Shown piece by piece: positions 1 to 8,007 of a DNA stretch of 16,874 nucleotides. Position 1 is the first letter of the stretch, and each line of letters starts with the position of its first letter. The DNA lies in contig JAEEUX010000024.1 in the NCBI GenBank assembly GCA_016290695.1, positions 1-16,874 on the forward strand, in the 5' to 3' direction. The notes beneath the pieces are model-generated. The model saw only the letters and a program-made list of their open reading frames with translations. It made no database searches and was not told the origin of the DNA. The position numbers and the translations under genes are program-made. Source of the stretch: Oscillospiraceae bacterium (GTDB lineage Bacteria > Bacillota > Clostridia > Oscillospirales > Oscillospiraceae).

Positions 1-939
1 CTAAAGGGCGCTTATTCCATGGTTATCATGTCCCCGCAGAAGCTTATCGCCGCGCGCGACCCCCACGGCTTCCGCCCGCTCTGCATGGGCAAGCGCGGCG
101 ACGCCGTTATCTTCGCCTCCGAGACCTGCGCCCTCTCCGCGATAGGCGCTGAGTTTGTCCGCGATATTGAGCCGGGCGAAATAGTTGTGGTCAGCCCGGA
201 CGGAATAAGCAGCATCAAGACCCATTGCGGCGGGAAATGCAATCTCTGTGTTTTCGAGTTCGTTTACTTTGCGCGGCCTGATTCCATCATCGAGGGCGTA
301 AGCGTCCATGAGGCGAGGAAAAAGGCAGGCGCTATTCTTGCGCGCGATTACCCCGTCGAGGCGGACGTCGTTATAGGCGTTCCCGATTCGGGGCTTGATG
401 CCGCTCTCGGCTATGCCGAAGCGTCCGGTATCCCCTACGGCGTCGGCTTTATCAAGAACCGCTACATAGGCCGAACCTTCATCCAGCCCACTCAGGGTCA
501 GCGTGAAGACTCGGTGCGCATCAAGCTTTCCGTTTTGAAATCCACCGTTGCGGGCAAGCGTGTGGTCATGGTAGACGATTCAATCGTTCGCGGAACCACC
601 TGCCGCAGAATAGTCCATCTTCTGCGCGAGGCGGGAGCTAAAGAGGTCCATCTTCGCATCTCCGCGCCTCCCTTCACAAACCCCTGCTATTTCGGAACGG
701 ATATCGACAGCCGCGATAAACTCATCGCCTGCCAGATGACCATTCCCGAGATCCGCAAATCCGTTGACGCGGATTCTCTGGGTTATCTCAGTGTAGGCGG
801 CGTGAAAAGCATCGCGGAGGAAAGCGGCTGTGATTTCTGCGTTGGCTGCTTCACCGGCACCTACCCCGTCGCCCCGCCGGAGCACGACGTTGGCAAATAC
901 AGGTTTGAAACAAAAATAAGCGAAGGAAAAAAAGCGTGA
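1..939 (+). CDS. purF: Amidophosphoribosyltransferase, 3' part
   Basis: The enzyme transfers ammonia from glutamine to PRPP, giving phosphoribosylamine, the first committed step of purine synthesis in the cytosol. The reading frame is open from base 1, so the gene starts outside the window; 312 C-terminal residues are visible of roughly 470 usual for the family. The N-terminal nucleophile cysteine and much of the glutaminase domain are therefore not seen. Visible are the end of the glutaminase domain (ARDPHGFRPL), the CVFEFVYFARPDS segment, the PRPP-binding loop VVMVDDSIVRGTT, and cysteines in NPCYFG and CDFCVGC near the C terminus. Together with the CVFEF cysteine these fit the four ligands of the [4Fe-4S] cluster of the Bacillus subtilis-type enzyme. 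purM follows after 42 bases. An internal ATG at 19 is not the start, because homology continues upstream of it (GAYS). Confidence 0.97.
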   Translation, partial: LKGAYSMVIMSPQKLIAARDPHGFRPLCMGKRGDAVIFASETCALSAIGAEFVRDIEPGEIVVVSPDGISSIKTHCGGKCNLCVFEFVYFARPDSIIEGVSVHEARKKAGAILARDYPVEADVVIGVPDSGLDAALGYAEASGIPYGVGFIKNRYIGRTFIQPTQGQREDSVRIKLSVLKSTVAGKRVVMVDDSIVRGTTCRRIVHLLREAGAKEVHLRISAPPFTNPCYFGTDIDSRDKLIACQMTIPEIRKSVDADSLGYLSVGGVKSIAEESGCDFCVGCFTGTYPVAPPEHDVGKYRFETKISEGKKA

Positions 940-981
940 GTGCGTGCCGTTGATTGCGGCTTGCAGGGAGGAGTATTATTT

Positions 982-2028
982 ATGAACACCAACAGTTTCA
1001 GCGAAAGCTATAAGGCCGCCGGAGTGGACGTTACCGCCGGCTACCGCGCGGTTGACCTTATGAAGGCCCACGTCGGGCGCACGATGACCTCCGAGGTTTT
1101 ATCCTCTATCGGCGGCTTCGGTGCGCTCGTTCTCCCCGACCTCAGTGGGATATCTGAGCCCGTGCTCGTCTCCGGAACAGACGGCGTCGGCACAAAGCTA
1201 AAGCTCGCTTTCCTTCAGAATAAGCACGACAGCGTTGGCATAGACTGTGTCGCCATGTGCGTTAACGACATTATTTGCAGCGGCGCCCGCCCCCTTTTCT
1301 TCCTCGATTATCTCGCTCTCGGCAAAAACGTACCCGAGCGCGTTGCCGAGATTGTTTCCGGCGTTGCTGAGGGCTGCGTTCAGAGCGGCTGCGCCCTTGT
1401 AGGCGGCGAAACGGCTGAAATGCCGGGTTTTTATCCTGAGGACGAATATGACCTCGCGGGCTTCGCCGTCGGCATTGTGGACAAGAAGAAGATAATCGAC
1501 GGAAGCACCATCGTCCCCGGCGATAAACTTATCGGTCTTGCCTCCAACGGACTTCACTCAAACGGTTTCTCCCTCGTGAGAAAGGTTCTCAAGGTTGAGA
1601 ATACCGACCTTGCAAAGTTCCGTTCCGAGCTTGGTTGCTCCCTCGGCGAAGAGCTTTTGAAGCCCACCCGCCTCTACGCAAAGACCGTCGTGAGCATTCT
1701 TTCCAACAAGACATTCACCATCAAAGGCATGAGCCACATAACCGGCGGCGGTATTTACGAAAACCTCCCGAGGATGCTGCCAGAGGGCATCAAGGCCGAG
1801 GTCAAGACCTCCTCCTGGGCGCCTCCCGCGATATTCAAGCTCATAGCCGACGCAGGCAAAATTCCCTCCCGCGATATGTATAACACTTTCAATATGGGTG
1901 TCGGCCTCATAATGGCCGTCGGCGCAGGCGAAACTGACAAGGCTCTTGCAGAGCTCAAAAAGCTTGGTGAAACACCGTTCATCATCGGCGAATGCGTAAG
2001 CGGAGAAAAAGGAGTTGAGCTGATATGA
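982..2028 (+). CDS. purM: Phosphoribosylformylglycinamidine cyclo-ligase (AIR synthetase)
   Basis: Converts formylglycinamidine ribonucleotide to aminoimidazole ribonucleotide with ATP, step five of purine synthesis. The product is 348 residues, the normal length for PurM. Diagnostic stretches are [14 protein letters not shown], the AMCVNDI segment, [23 protein letters not shown] and the C-terminal [14 protein letters not shown]. The start is set at ATG 982 because a GGGAGGAG ribosome binding site (966-973) lies directly upstream and the family begins just before SYKAAGVD; the open frame reaches a GTG at 940, but that would add 14 residues with no ribosome binding site. The stop overlaps the purN start as ATGA (2025-2028), which suggests translational coupling within the operon. 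Confidence 0.97.
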   Translation: MNTNSFSESYKAAGVDVTAGYRAVDLMKAHVGRTMTSEVLSSIGGFGALVLPDLSGISEPVLVSGTDGVGTKLKLAFLQNKHDSVGIDCVAMCVNDIICSGARPLFFLDYLALGKNVPERVAEIVSGVAEGCVQSGCALVGGETAEMPGFYPEDEYDLAGFAVGIVDKKKIIDGSTIVPGDKLIGLASNGLHSNGFSLVRKVLKVENTDLAKFRSELGCSLGEELLKPTRLYAKTVVSILSNKTFTIKGMSHITGGGIYENLPRMLPEGIKAEVKTSSWAPPAIFKLIADAGKIPSRDMYNTFNMGVGLIMAVGAGETDKALAELKKLGETPFIIGECVSGEKGVELI

Positions 2029-2672
2029 TAAAAACAGCCGTCCTCGTCTCCGGCGGCGGAACGAATTTGCAGGCCATTCTTGACTCGATGGTTTTTGACG
2101 AAATAAAAAACTGCGAGCTTGCCGCCGTCATCTCGTCCAATCCCGATGCCTACGCTCTGGTCCGCGCAAGGAACTCAAATATTCCCACTTATGTTATCGA
2201 TATAAACGATTTCCCAAACCGCCGCACATATACCGATGCTGTTATCGACAAGCTCAACGACCTTGACATAAAGCTCGTCGTGCTCGCCGGGTTCATGTAT
2301 ATTCTCGGGCCGAGATTTGTCTCCACTTTTGAAAACCGGGTAATAAACATCCACCCCTCACTCATTCCCGCTTTCTGCGGCGACGGGTATTATGGCCTCC
2401 ACGTTCACGAAAAGGTTCTTGAATACGGTGCAAAAATCACGGGTGCGACGGCGCACTTCGTCAGCCGTGAAACCGACGCCGGCCCCGTTATCATTCAGAA
2501 GGCCGTTGAGGTTCACGAGGGCGACACGCCCGAAATTCTTCAGCGCAGGGTCATGGAGGAAGCTGAGTGGAAGATTCTTCCCAAGGCCATTTCCCTCTTC
2601 TGTGAGGGCAGGCTCAGCGTTGAGGGACGCATAGTTCACATAGCCGAGGAAGGTCAGGAGGAAGCACAATGA
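2025..2672 (+). CDS. purN: Phosphoribosylglycinamide formyltransferase (GAR transformylase)
   Basis: Transfers the formyl group of 10-formyltetrahydrofolate to glycinamide ribonucleotide (step three of purine synthesis). The 215-residue product opens with the phosphate-binding [10 protein letters not shown] loop (residues 9-18). It carries the catalytic triad equivalents Asn108 and His110 in [10 protein letters not shown] and Asp151 in [10 protein letters not shown], matching Asn106/His108/Asp144 of the E. coli enzyme. The length is normal for PurN. An AAGGAG site near 2009-2014 lies inside the end of purM, ten bases before the ATG, and both gene borders are four-base ATGA overlaps, so the gene sits tightly inside the operon. 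Confidence 0.97.
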   Translation: MIKTAVLVSGGGTNLQAILDSMVFDEIKNCELAAVISSNPDAYALVRARNSNIPTYVIDINDFPNRRTYTDAVIDKLNDLDIKLVVLAGFMYILGPRFVSTFENRVINIHPSLIPAFCGDGYYGLHVHEKVLEYGAKITGATAHFVSRETDAGPVIIQKAVEVHEGDTPEILQRRVMEEAEWKILPKAISLFCEGRLSVEGRIVHIAEEGQEEAQ

Positions 2673-3367
2673 AATTCACCGAAAGTCTCGCCGCGTGCGC
2701 TTATCCCGGGCGCGGTATAATGGTCGGGCGTTCAGCCTGCGGGCAGTTCGCCGTCGTCGCTTATTTCATAATGGGCAGAAGCGAAAACAGCCGCAACAGA
2801 GTGTTCGTTCCCACCGAGGACGGCATAAGGACCGAAGCCTTTGATCCATCTCTTATGTCCGACCCCTCGCTGATTATTTACCATCCCGTCCGCAAGCTTT
2901 CGGGCGAATACATCGTCACGAACGGCGACCAGACGGATACCGTGCGCGAGTTTCTCGCCTCCGGAAAAAGCTTTGAGGCCGCTCTTGGCACGCGCACTTT
3001 TGAGCCGGACGCGCCGAATTTCACGCCGAGGATTTCCGCGCTTATCGCAAAAGACGGGTCTTATAAGCTTTCCATTTTAAAATGTTGCTATGGCAACGCA
3101 GCTTCCGTTCAGCGCTTTTTCTATGAATACCCGCAGCCCATCGCCGCGACGGGGCATTATATCCATACCTATATGGGTGACGGCTCGCCCCTGCCCTCCT
3201 TCACGGGAGAGCCGGAATTCGTCGAGCTTCCGCCCGCTTATCCGGAGGAATTTGCCGAGAACGTGTGGAACGCTCTGAACCCGGATAACAAGGTTTCTCT
3301 CTACGTAAACTATATCTCTCTGGCCGACGGCAAAGAAACCGTCGTAATTAAGAATAAGAATGTATGA
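2669..3367 (+). CDS. IMP cyclohydrolase, PurO-type
   Basis: Probably closes the ring of FAICAR to give IMP, the last step of purine synthesis. The 232-residue protein resembles the archaeal-type IMP cyclohydrolase family (IMP_cyclohyd, PurO), not the MGS-like domain of bacterial PurH. Recognisable stretches are YPGRGIMVGRS at the N terminus, IMGRSENSRNRVF (about residues 32-44), YHPVRKLSGEYIVTNGDQTD and PDAPNFTPRISA. No signal peptide or membrane segment is seen. A good AGGAGGA site (about 2656-2662) precedes the ATG, which overlaps the purN stop as ATGA. The neighbour downstream is a formyltransferase without a cyclohydrolase domain, so the pair replaces bifunctional PurH. Assignment rests on recognised motifs and operon logic; the activity itself is inferred. 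Confidence 0.85.
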   Translation: MKFTESLAACAYPGRGIMVGRSACGQFAVVAYFIMGRSENSRNRVFVPTEDGIRTEAFDPSLMSDPSLIIYHPVRKLSGEYIVTNGDQTDTVREFLASGKSFEAALGTRTFEPDAPNFTPRISALIAKDGSYKLSILKCCYGNAASVQRFFYEYPQPIAATGHYIHTYMGDGSPLPSFTGEPEFVELPPAYPEEFAENVWNALNPDNKVSLYVNYISLADGKETVVIKNKNV

Positions 3368-3371
3368 TACT

Positions 3372-3410
3372 AACGCTTCATGAGTCAAGTTTCTTGATTT
3401 ATGGAGCGTT
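3372..3410 (+). promoter_or_regulatory. Strong intergenic RNA hairpin between the cyclohydrolase and formyltransferase genes
   Basis: Left arm AACGCTTCATGAGTCAAG (3372-3389) and right arm CTTGATTTATGGAGCGTT (3393-3410) pair over all 18 positions in RNA, with three G-U wobbles and a three-base loop. It begins five bases after the cyclohydrolase stop codon. It is followed by TTTAACC rather than a long U run, so full termination is doubtful. Plausible roles are protection of the upstream mRNA end, a processing site, or partial attenuation. The hairpin occupies the only sizeable gap inside this operon. Confidence 0.8.
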
Positions 3411-3438
3411 TAACCAAAGCAGAAAGGATGTGCTGCAT

Positions 3439-4608
3439 TTGTCCGCAGAATTAGAGCTGAAATACGGCTGCAACCCTAATCAGAAGCCCGCGAGCGTTTC
3501 CATTGACGCCGACAGGCTCCCGTTTGAGGTTTTGAACGGCCGGCCCGGATACATCAATCTTCTCGACGCGCTCAATAGCTGGCAGCTCGTTTGTGAGCTT
3601 GAGGAAGCGACAAAGCTTCCCGCCGCCGCGTCGTTTAAGCACGTCAGTCCCGCAGGAGCAGCCGTCGCCGTGCCGCTCAGCGATACGCTGAAGAAGATTT
3701 ATTTTGTTGACGATATGGAGCTTTCGCCCATGGCCTCGGCATACGCGAGGGCGCGCGGAGCGGACAGAATGTCCTCTTACGGCGACTGGATAGCCCTCTC
3801 CGGCTGCTGCGACGCCGCAACTGCGAAAATCATTGCCCGCGAGGTATCCGACGGCGTGATTGCCGAGAGTTATGCGCCGGAAGCGATTGAAATTCTCAAA
3901 AAGAAAAAGAAAGGCAATTACTGCATCCTTAAAATGGATAAATCCTATGTCCCCGCCCCGGAGGAAACAAAGCAGGTTTTCGGAATAAGCTTTCATCAGG
4001 GACGCAACAACGTGAAGATTACATCCGAGCTTCTTAAAAACATCGTTACCGACGCAAAAAGCCTCCCTCCCGAGGCGGTGAACGACCTTATAATCTCGCT
4101 CATTACGCTCAAATACACGCAGTCCAATTCCGTCTGCTACGTTAAGGACGGGCAGGCCATCGGCATCGGCGCGGGGCAGCAGTCGCGCGTTCACTGCACA
4201 AGGCTCGCCGGAAGCAAGGCGGATAACTGGTATCTGAGACAGCACCCCGCAGTCATGGCGCTTCCCTTCAAGCCCGGGATTGGACGTGCCGACAGGGACA
4301 ACACCATCGACGTTTTTATTTCCGACGATTGTGAGGACGTTTTGGGCTGCTGGGAAAACTTCTTCACTGAGAAGCCCCAGCCTCTTACCAAGGAAGAAAA
4401 GAAAGCGTGGCTCAAAACGCTCGACGGCGTAAGCCTCGGCTCCGATGCATTTTTCCCCTTTGGCGACAATATCGAGCGCGCTCACAGAAGCGGCGTAAAA
4501 TACATCGCCGAGCCCGGCGGCAGCGTCCGCGATGATAACGTAATAGACGTATGCAATAAATACGGAATGACTATGGCCTTCACCGGGCTGAGACTTTTCC
4601 ACCATTAA
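3439..4608 (+). CDS. Stand-alone AICAR formyltransferase (PurH formyltransferase domain only)
   Basis: Transfers a formyl group from 10-formyltetrahydrofolate to AICAR, producing FAICAR for the cyclohydrolase encoded just upstream. The protein is the AICARFT half of PurH: it starts directly at ELELKYGCNPNQKPA, has the catalytic Lys-His pair in SFKHVSPAGAA, then IGAGQQSRVHCTRLA, SDAFFPFGDNIERA and the terminal FTGLRLFHH. The MGS-like cyclohydrolase domain is absent. The start is set at TTG 3439, giving 389 residues: AGAAAGGA (3421-3428) lies ten bases upstream and the family consensus begins there. The alternative ATG at 3364 overlaps the upstream stop, but it would translate through the 18-bp hairpin and add 25 residues unlike the family. 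Function is confident; the exact start is likely but not proven. Confidence 0.92.
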   Translation: MSAELELKYGCNPNQKPASVSIDADRLPFEVLNGRPGYINLLDALNSWQLVCELEEATKLPAAASFKHVSPAGAAVAVPLSDTLKKIYFVDDMELSPMASAYARARGADRMSSYGDWIALSGCCDAATAKIIAREVSDGVIAESYAPEAIEILKKKKKGNYCILKMDKSYVPAPEETKQVFGISFHQGRNNVKITSELLKNIVTDAKSLPPEAVNDLIISLITLKYTQSNSVCYVKDGQAIGIGAGQQSRVHCTRLAGSKADNWYLRQHPAVMALPFKPGIGRADRDNTIDVFISDDCEDVLGCWENFFTEKPQPLTKEEKKAWLKTLDGVSLGSDAFFPFGDNIERAHRSGVKYIAEPGGSVRDDNVIDVCNKYGMTMAFTGLRLFHH

Positions 4609-4629
4609 TCTCAAGGAGGCAATGCGAAA

Positions 4630-5889
4630 ATGAATGTTCTTGTTGTAGGCGGCGGAGGACGCGAGCACGCGATATGCGCCGCGCTGAAAAAAAGCAAAGA
4701 TATTGATACGCTTTATTGCGCCCCCGGAAACGGCGGAATTTCCGACATTGCCGTCTGTCTCCCCGTTAAGGCGACGGATATAGACGGCATGATAAAGGCC
4801 GCGCGGGATAATAATGTCGGCTTCGTCGTCGTCGCGCCGGATGACCCTCTCGCTCTCGGCATGGTGGACGCATTCGAGGCGGCGGGTATCCCCGCCTTTG
4901 GGCCGAGAAAAAACGCTGCAATCATTGAAAGCAGCAAGGCTTTTTCAAAAAATCTCATGACCAAGTATTCCATTCCCACGGCAGCTTTCAAAACCTTTAC
5001 GGACATGGACGCGGCGCTTGCTTATATCGACGAGGTCGGCGCGCCGATAGTCGTTAAGGCGGACGGTCTTGCTCTCGGCAAGGGCGTCGTCGTCGCGCAG
5101 ACGGTGGAGGAAGCAAAGAACGCAGTTTATGAAATGATGCACGACGGAAAGTTCGGCGCATCCGGCTCCACCGTCGTCATCGAGGAATTCATGACCGGGC
5201 CCGAGGTAACGGTTCTTTGCTTTACCGACGGAAAAACCATCAAGCCCATGCTTTCCTCCCAGGACCATAAGCGCGCCTACGACGGCGACGAAGGCCCCAA
5301 CACAGGCGGAATGGGCGCAATATGCCCCACGCCGAACTATACGAGCGAGATTGCCGCGCGCTGTGAAAAGGAAATATTCCTCCCCACGCTGAACGCACTT
5401 CGCGCCGAGGGCCGTCCCTTCAAGGGAGTTATCTACTTCGGCCTTATGCTTACTCCGAACGGGCCGAAGGTCGTTGAATACAACGCCCGCTTCGGAGACC
5501 CGGAAACGCAGCCCATTCTTTCCATGCTCGAAACCGACCTCTTTGAGATATTCAGAGCCGTCGTGGAGGAAAGGCTCGATAAAATCGATATAAAATGGAA
5601 AAAGGGCGCGGCCTGCTGCGTCGTCCTCGCAAGCGGCGGCTACCCGGTGAAGTATGACAAGGGCTATGAGATAACCGGGCTTGACAAGGTATCCGCCGGC
5701 ATAACCGTATACCACGCGGGAACCGAGAAGAAGGACGGCAAATATTACACCTCCGGCGGCAGAGTCCTCGGCGTTACAGCCGTATCCGATACGCTCGCAT
5801 CCGCCATCAGCGCGGCATACGAGGGGCTTAAACCGATTTCCTTTGAAAAAATGCACTACCGCAAGGATATCGGCGCAAAGCTGATATGA
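4630..5889 (+). CDS. purD: Phosphoribosylamine--glycine ligase (GAR synthetase)
   Basis: Joins glycine to phosphoribosylamine with ATP (step two of purine synthesis). The 419-residue product has the usual PurD length and ATP-grasp layout: N-terminal VVGGGGREHAI, then IVVKADGLALGKGVVVA in the ATP-binding region, SQDHKRAYDGDEGPNTGGMG, and EYNARFGDPETQP with the metal-binding residues. An AAGGAGG site (4613-4619) precedes the ATG; the nearer ATG at 4622 opens only a three-codon frame. The stop overlaps the start of the following membrane protein gene as ATGA (5886-5889). It is the last recognised purine gene of the operon in this window. Confidence 0.97.
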   Translation: MNVLVVGGGGREHAICAALKKSKDIDTLYCAPGNGGISDIAVCLPVKATDIDGMIKAARDNNVGFVVVAPDDPLALGMVDAFEAAGIPAFGPRKNAAIIESSKAFSKNLMTKYSIPTAAFKTFTDMDAALAYIDEVGAPIVVKADGLALGKGVVVAQTVEEAKNAVYEMMHDGKFGASGSTVVIEEFMTGPEVTVLCFTDGKTIKPMLSSQDHKRAYDGDEGPNTGGMGAICPTPNYTSEIAARCEKEIFLPTLNALRAEGRPFKGVIYFGLMLTPNGPKVVEYNARFGDPETQPILSMLETDLFEIFRAVVEERLDKIDIKWKKGAACCVVLASGGYPVKYDKGYEITGLDKVSAGITVYHAGTEKKDGKYYTSGGRVLGVTAVSDTLASAISAAYEGLKPISFEKMHYRKDIGAKLI

Positions 5890-6749
5890 CGATGCTGAAA
5901 GGCAGAAAAGAAAGGCGCAGTGGCAAAAAATCGCAACTGAAAAAGGATATTTCCGAACATAAGTTTCTGTTTTTCGTTTATCTTGTCATAAGGCTGCTGG
6001 TTATAGCCGTTATGATCGTGCAGTTAACGGAAAGGAACGTCTATAACGTATTCCTATGCATTCTTTCGCTTATTCTGTTCCTTATCCCCTCTTTCGTTGA
6101 GAAGCACATAAAGATAGACGTTCCGGACACGCTGGAGGTTATAATCCTGCTGTTTATCTTCTCCGCAGAAATACTCGGAGAGATTTCGTCATACTATCTT
6201 ACCTTCCCTTATTGGGACACGATGCTTCACACGATAAACGGATTTCTATGCGCAGCGATCGGCTTCGCACTCATTGACATTCTCAATAACAGCGAGCGCT
6301 TTGCCATGAAGCTGTCGCCGTTTTTCGTTGTCCTGTGCTCCTTCTGCTTTGCCATGACTATAGGCGTTATATGGGAATTTTTCGAGTATTTCATGGATAC
6401 GTTCTTCCACACGGATATGCAGAAGGATACAATCATCTCTGCAATAAGCTCGGTTCTCCTGAATCCCGAGGGCAAGAACAGCGCCGTCACCGTTACCGTC
6501 GAGTCTGTCAAACTCGGTGGAATAACCTTCCCCGGCTATATCGACATCGGACTGATTGACACGATGGCGGACCTCTTCGTAAACTTCATCGGTGCGCTCG
6601 TCTTCTCTGTCTGCGGTTTCTTCTACGTTAAAAACAGGGGAAAATACCGCTTCATCCGCCATTTTCTTTTGAAGAAGAAGGACTACTGCGGAAAAGCAGC
6701 ACCCATTGCGAAGGCTCCGTCAGCCGAAGAGGAAGAGAAAAAACAATAA
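5886..6749 (+). CDS. DUF2238-like multi-pass membrane protein
   Basis: Function unknown. The 287-residue protein has a basic N-terminal tail (about residues 4-24, rich in Lys and Arg), then about six hydrophobic segments starting near residues 27, 51, 80, 110, 143 and 226, and a charged Lys/Glu-rich C terminus. The middle carries the pattern YWDTMLHTINGF, WEFFEYFMD and DTMADLFVNFIGAL, which matches the conserved His, WExxE and DT..D features I associate with the DUF2238 (YjdF-like) family; that assignment is from memory. Its start overlaps the purD stop by four bases with only a weak ribosome binding site, so translation probably depends on purD. A link to purine metabolism is suggested only by this coupling. 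A second ATG at 5892 is an equally possible start. Confidence 0.75.
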   Translation: MTMLKGRKERRSGKKSQLKKDISEHKFLFFVYLVIRLLVIAVMIVQLTERNVYNVFLCILSLILFLIPSFVEKHIKIDVPDTLEVIILLFIFSAEILGEISSYYLTFPYWDTMLHTINGFLCAAIGFALIDILNNSERFAMKLSPFFVVLCSFCFAMTIGVIWEFFEYFMDTFFHTDMQKDTIISAISSVLLNPEGKNSAVTVTVESVKLGGITFPGYIDIGLIDTMADLFVNFIGALVFSVCGFFYVKNRGKYRFIRHFLLKKKDYCGKAAPIAKAPSAEEEEKKQ

Positions 6750-6755
6750 AAATAG

Positions 6756-6799
6756 CAGCGTTCTTCGCTCTGTTTCGGAGCAAAGAACGCTGTTTCATT
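6756..6799. terminator. Bidirectional terminator between convergent genes
   Basis: Two 15-base arms (6756-6770 and 6778-6792) pair with one mismatch on the plus strand; the same position is a G-U pair on the minus-strand RNA. The loop is seven bases. On the plus strand a TTT follows; on the minus strand the stem is followed by T-rich sequence (complement of the A-rich run 6737-6754). It separates the membrane protein gene from the convergent GGDEF gene. Confidence 0.8.
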
Positions 6800-6808
6800 A
6801 TCTTTACT

Positions 6809-7951
6809 TCAGGACCTTCGGTCTTTTCCTGTGTCTTTATAATATATAGCTTTGTCCTTATACATGTTCTTTTCAGCTTCACGCACCATTTTCAGGGCAT
6901 TGCCGCTTTCACAGTATACAAAGCCGAACGAAGCAATTCTACTATGAGCCTGGATGACTTTGCGGAATTCTTGCATCCTGCTTTTCATCTCATCGCCGCC
7001 GATATAATACAGCGATACGACGAATTCATCTCCGCTTATTCTGAATACCTCTCCGTCAGAAAAGCTCTCAGAAAGCAGATCGGCAAAGCTCTTTATCAAC
7101 CGATCACCTGCTGCATGTCCGTAGGTATCGTTAGTATATTTAAGAGAATTCAAATCAAAAAAGGCAATGCCTTTCTTCTTATTCTGGTCGTCATTTTGCA
7201 GGAATTCATCATAAGCGCGTCTGTTTTTCAGCCCGGTCAGCGAATCTATGTAAGAAACCTCGTTCAATATTTTTTCTCTGAGTTGAACCTCCGCGATGGT
7301 TTTGGTCTGTATGGTAACGTATACGATTAATAGCGATATTGCTATAGATGCATAAGTGAAATCAGGCAGATCGAAATTGATGACGCAGATTGAAAGCAAA
7401 AGAGGAAATACCAGATACGCGCCAAGACCCAGCACAAAGCTCCTGCTAAGCTTCGTGTGATACTTAAACAACACGAAGCATAGGTAAACAAGATACACTA
7501 CAGTTAAAACGTATGCAAATGCATCCCATTCGCCGGCGCAATATTCATGCTCAACGATCTGAAACAGTTTGCCGTTCAATGTCCCGGCAACAAGTATTAT
7601 CAGGTTGAACACAGACAATACTATTACAGGGATAATGAATTTATATGATATATACACTCTTTCTCGGATAATCGATACCATATAAATCGAGTATAAGTCA
7701 ATAACAACAATCGCAAAGACATAAGACAGCAAATTCAGCACGCTGAGAAGGCTGTCATATTCCGTCCGCCCATCTGCTATATAGCTTGCGGCGTCTGTTA
7801 TTATTGCAATAATAATGACTATAAGAATAGCGATAAACATTTTGGTAAAGGTTTTTCGGTTCTTTGAGTTTATTAGAACGCTGCACAGAATTATGGACAT
7901 GAATATTAAACTCAGAACATCAGCGGAGATGATATACTCTTTCATGAACAT
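6809..7951 (-). CDS. Membrane-anchored GGDEF-domain protein (probable diguanylate cyclase)
   Basis: Probably makes cyclic di-GMP from two GTP. The 380-residue product has about seven hydrophobic segments in the first 215 residues, followed by a GGDEF domain that starts at SLTGLKNRRAYDEF. The metal-site segment FFDLNSLKYTNDTYGH is intact and the active-site motif is SGDEF (in FRISGDEFVV), a variant found in active enzymes. The RxxD inhibitory-site motif is absent at its usual place five residues before the motif (FSDG there). No other output or EAL domain is seen. The start is set at ATG 7951, six bases after GAAAGGA; a GTG at 7966 overlaps that site and is less likely. Codon use looks AT-richer than the purine genes and recG. 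It lies 56 bases downstream of recG on the same strand without a clear promoter of its own. Confidence 0.88.
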   Translation of the reverse strand: MFMKEYIISADVLSLIFMSIILCSVLINSKNRKTFTKMFIAILIVIIIAIITDAASYIADGRTEYDSLLSVLNLLSYVFAIVVIDLYSIYMVSIIRERVYISYKFIIPVIVLSVFNLIILVAGTLNGKLFQIVEHEYCAGEWDAFAYVLTVVYLVYLCFVLFKYHTKLSRSFVLGLGAYLVFPLLLSICVINFDLPDFTYASIAISLLIVYVTIQTKTIAEVQLREKILNEVSYIDSLTGLKNRRAYDEFLQNDDQNKKKGIAFFDLNSLKYTNDTYGHAAGDRLIKSFADLLSESFSDGEVFRISGDEFVVSLYYIGGDEMKSRMQEFRKVIQAHSRIASFGFVYCESGNALKMVREAEKNMYKDKAIYYKDTGKDRRS

Positions 7952-8007
7952 GTCCAATCCTTTCACGAAAATTTAAGGGGTGTAAGGGGCCGTAATATGA
8001 AAATGCT

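Noticed and set aside
940..981. GTG at 940 as the purM start
   Set aside because: There is no ribosome binding site and the added residues are not family-like; ATG 982 has GGGAGGAG upstream.
3364..3438. ATG at 3364 as the start of the AICAR formyltransferase gene
   Set aside because: It would put the 18-bp hairpin inside the coding sequence and add residues unlike the family; TTG 3439 has a well-placed ribosome binding site.
3451..4668. 405-residue antisense frame over the formyltransferase gene
   Set aside because: It shadows a clear gene in GC-rich sequence, with a low-complexity unfamiliar product and no ribosome binding site.
4945..5856. 303-residue antisense frame over purD
   Set aside because: purD is unambiguous on the other strand; the antisense product has no recognisable domain.
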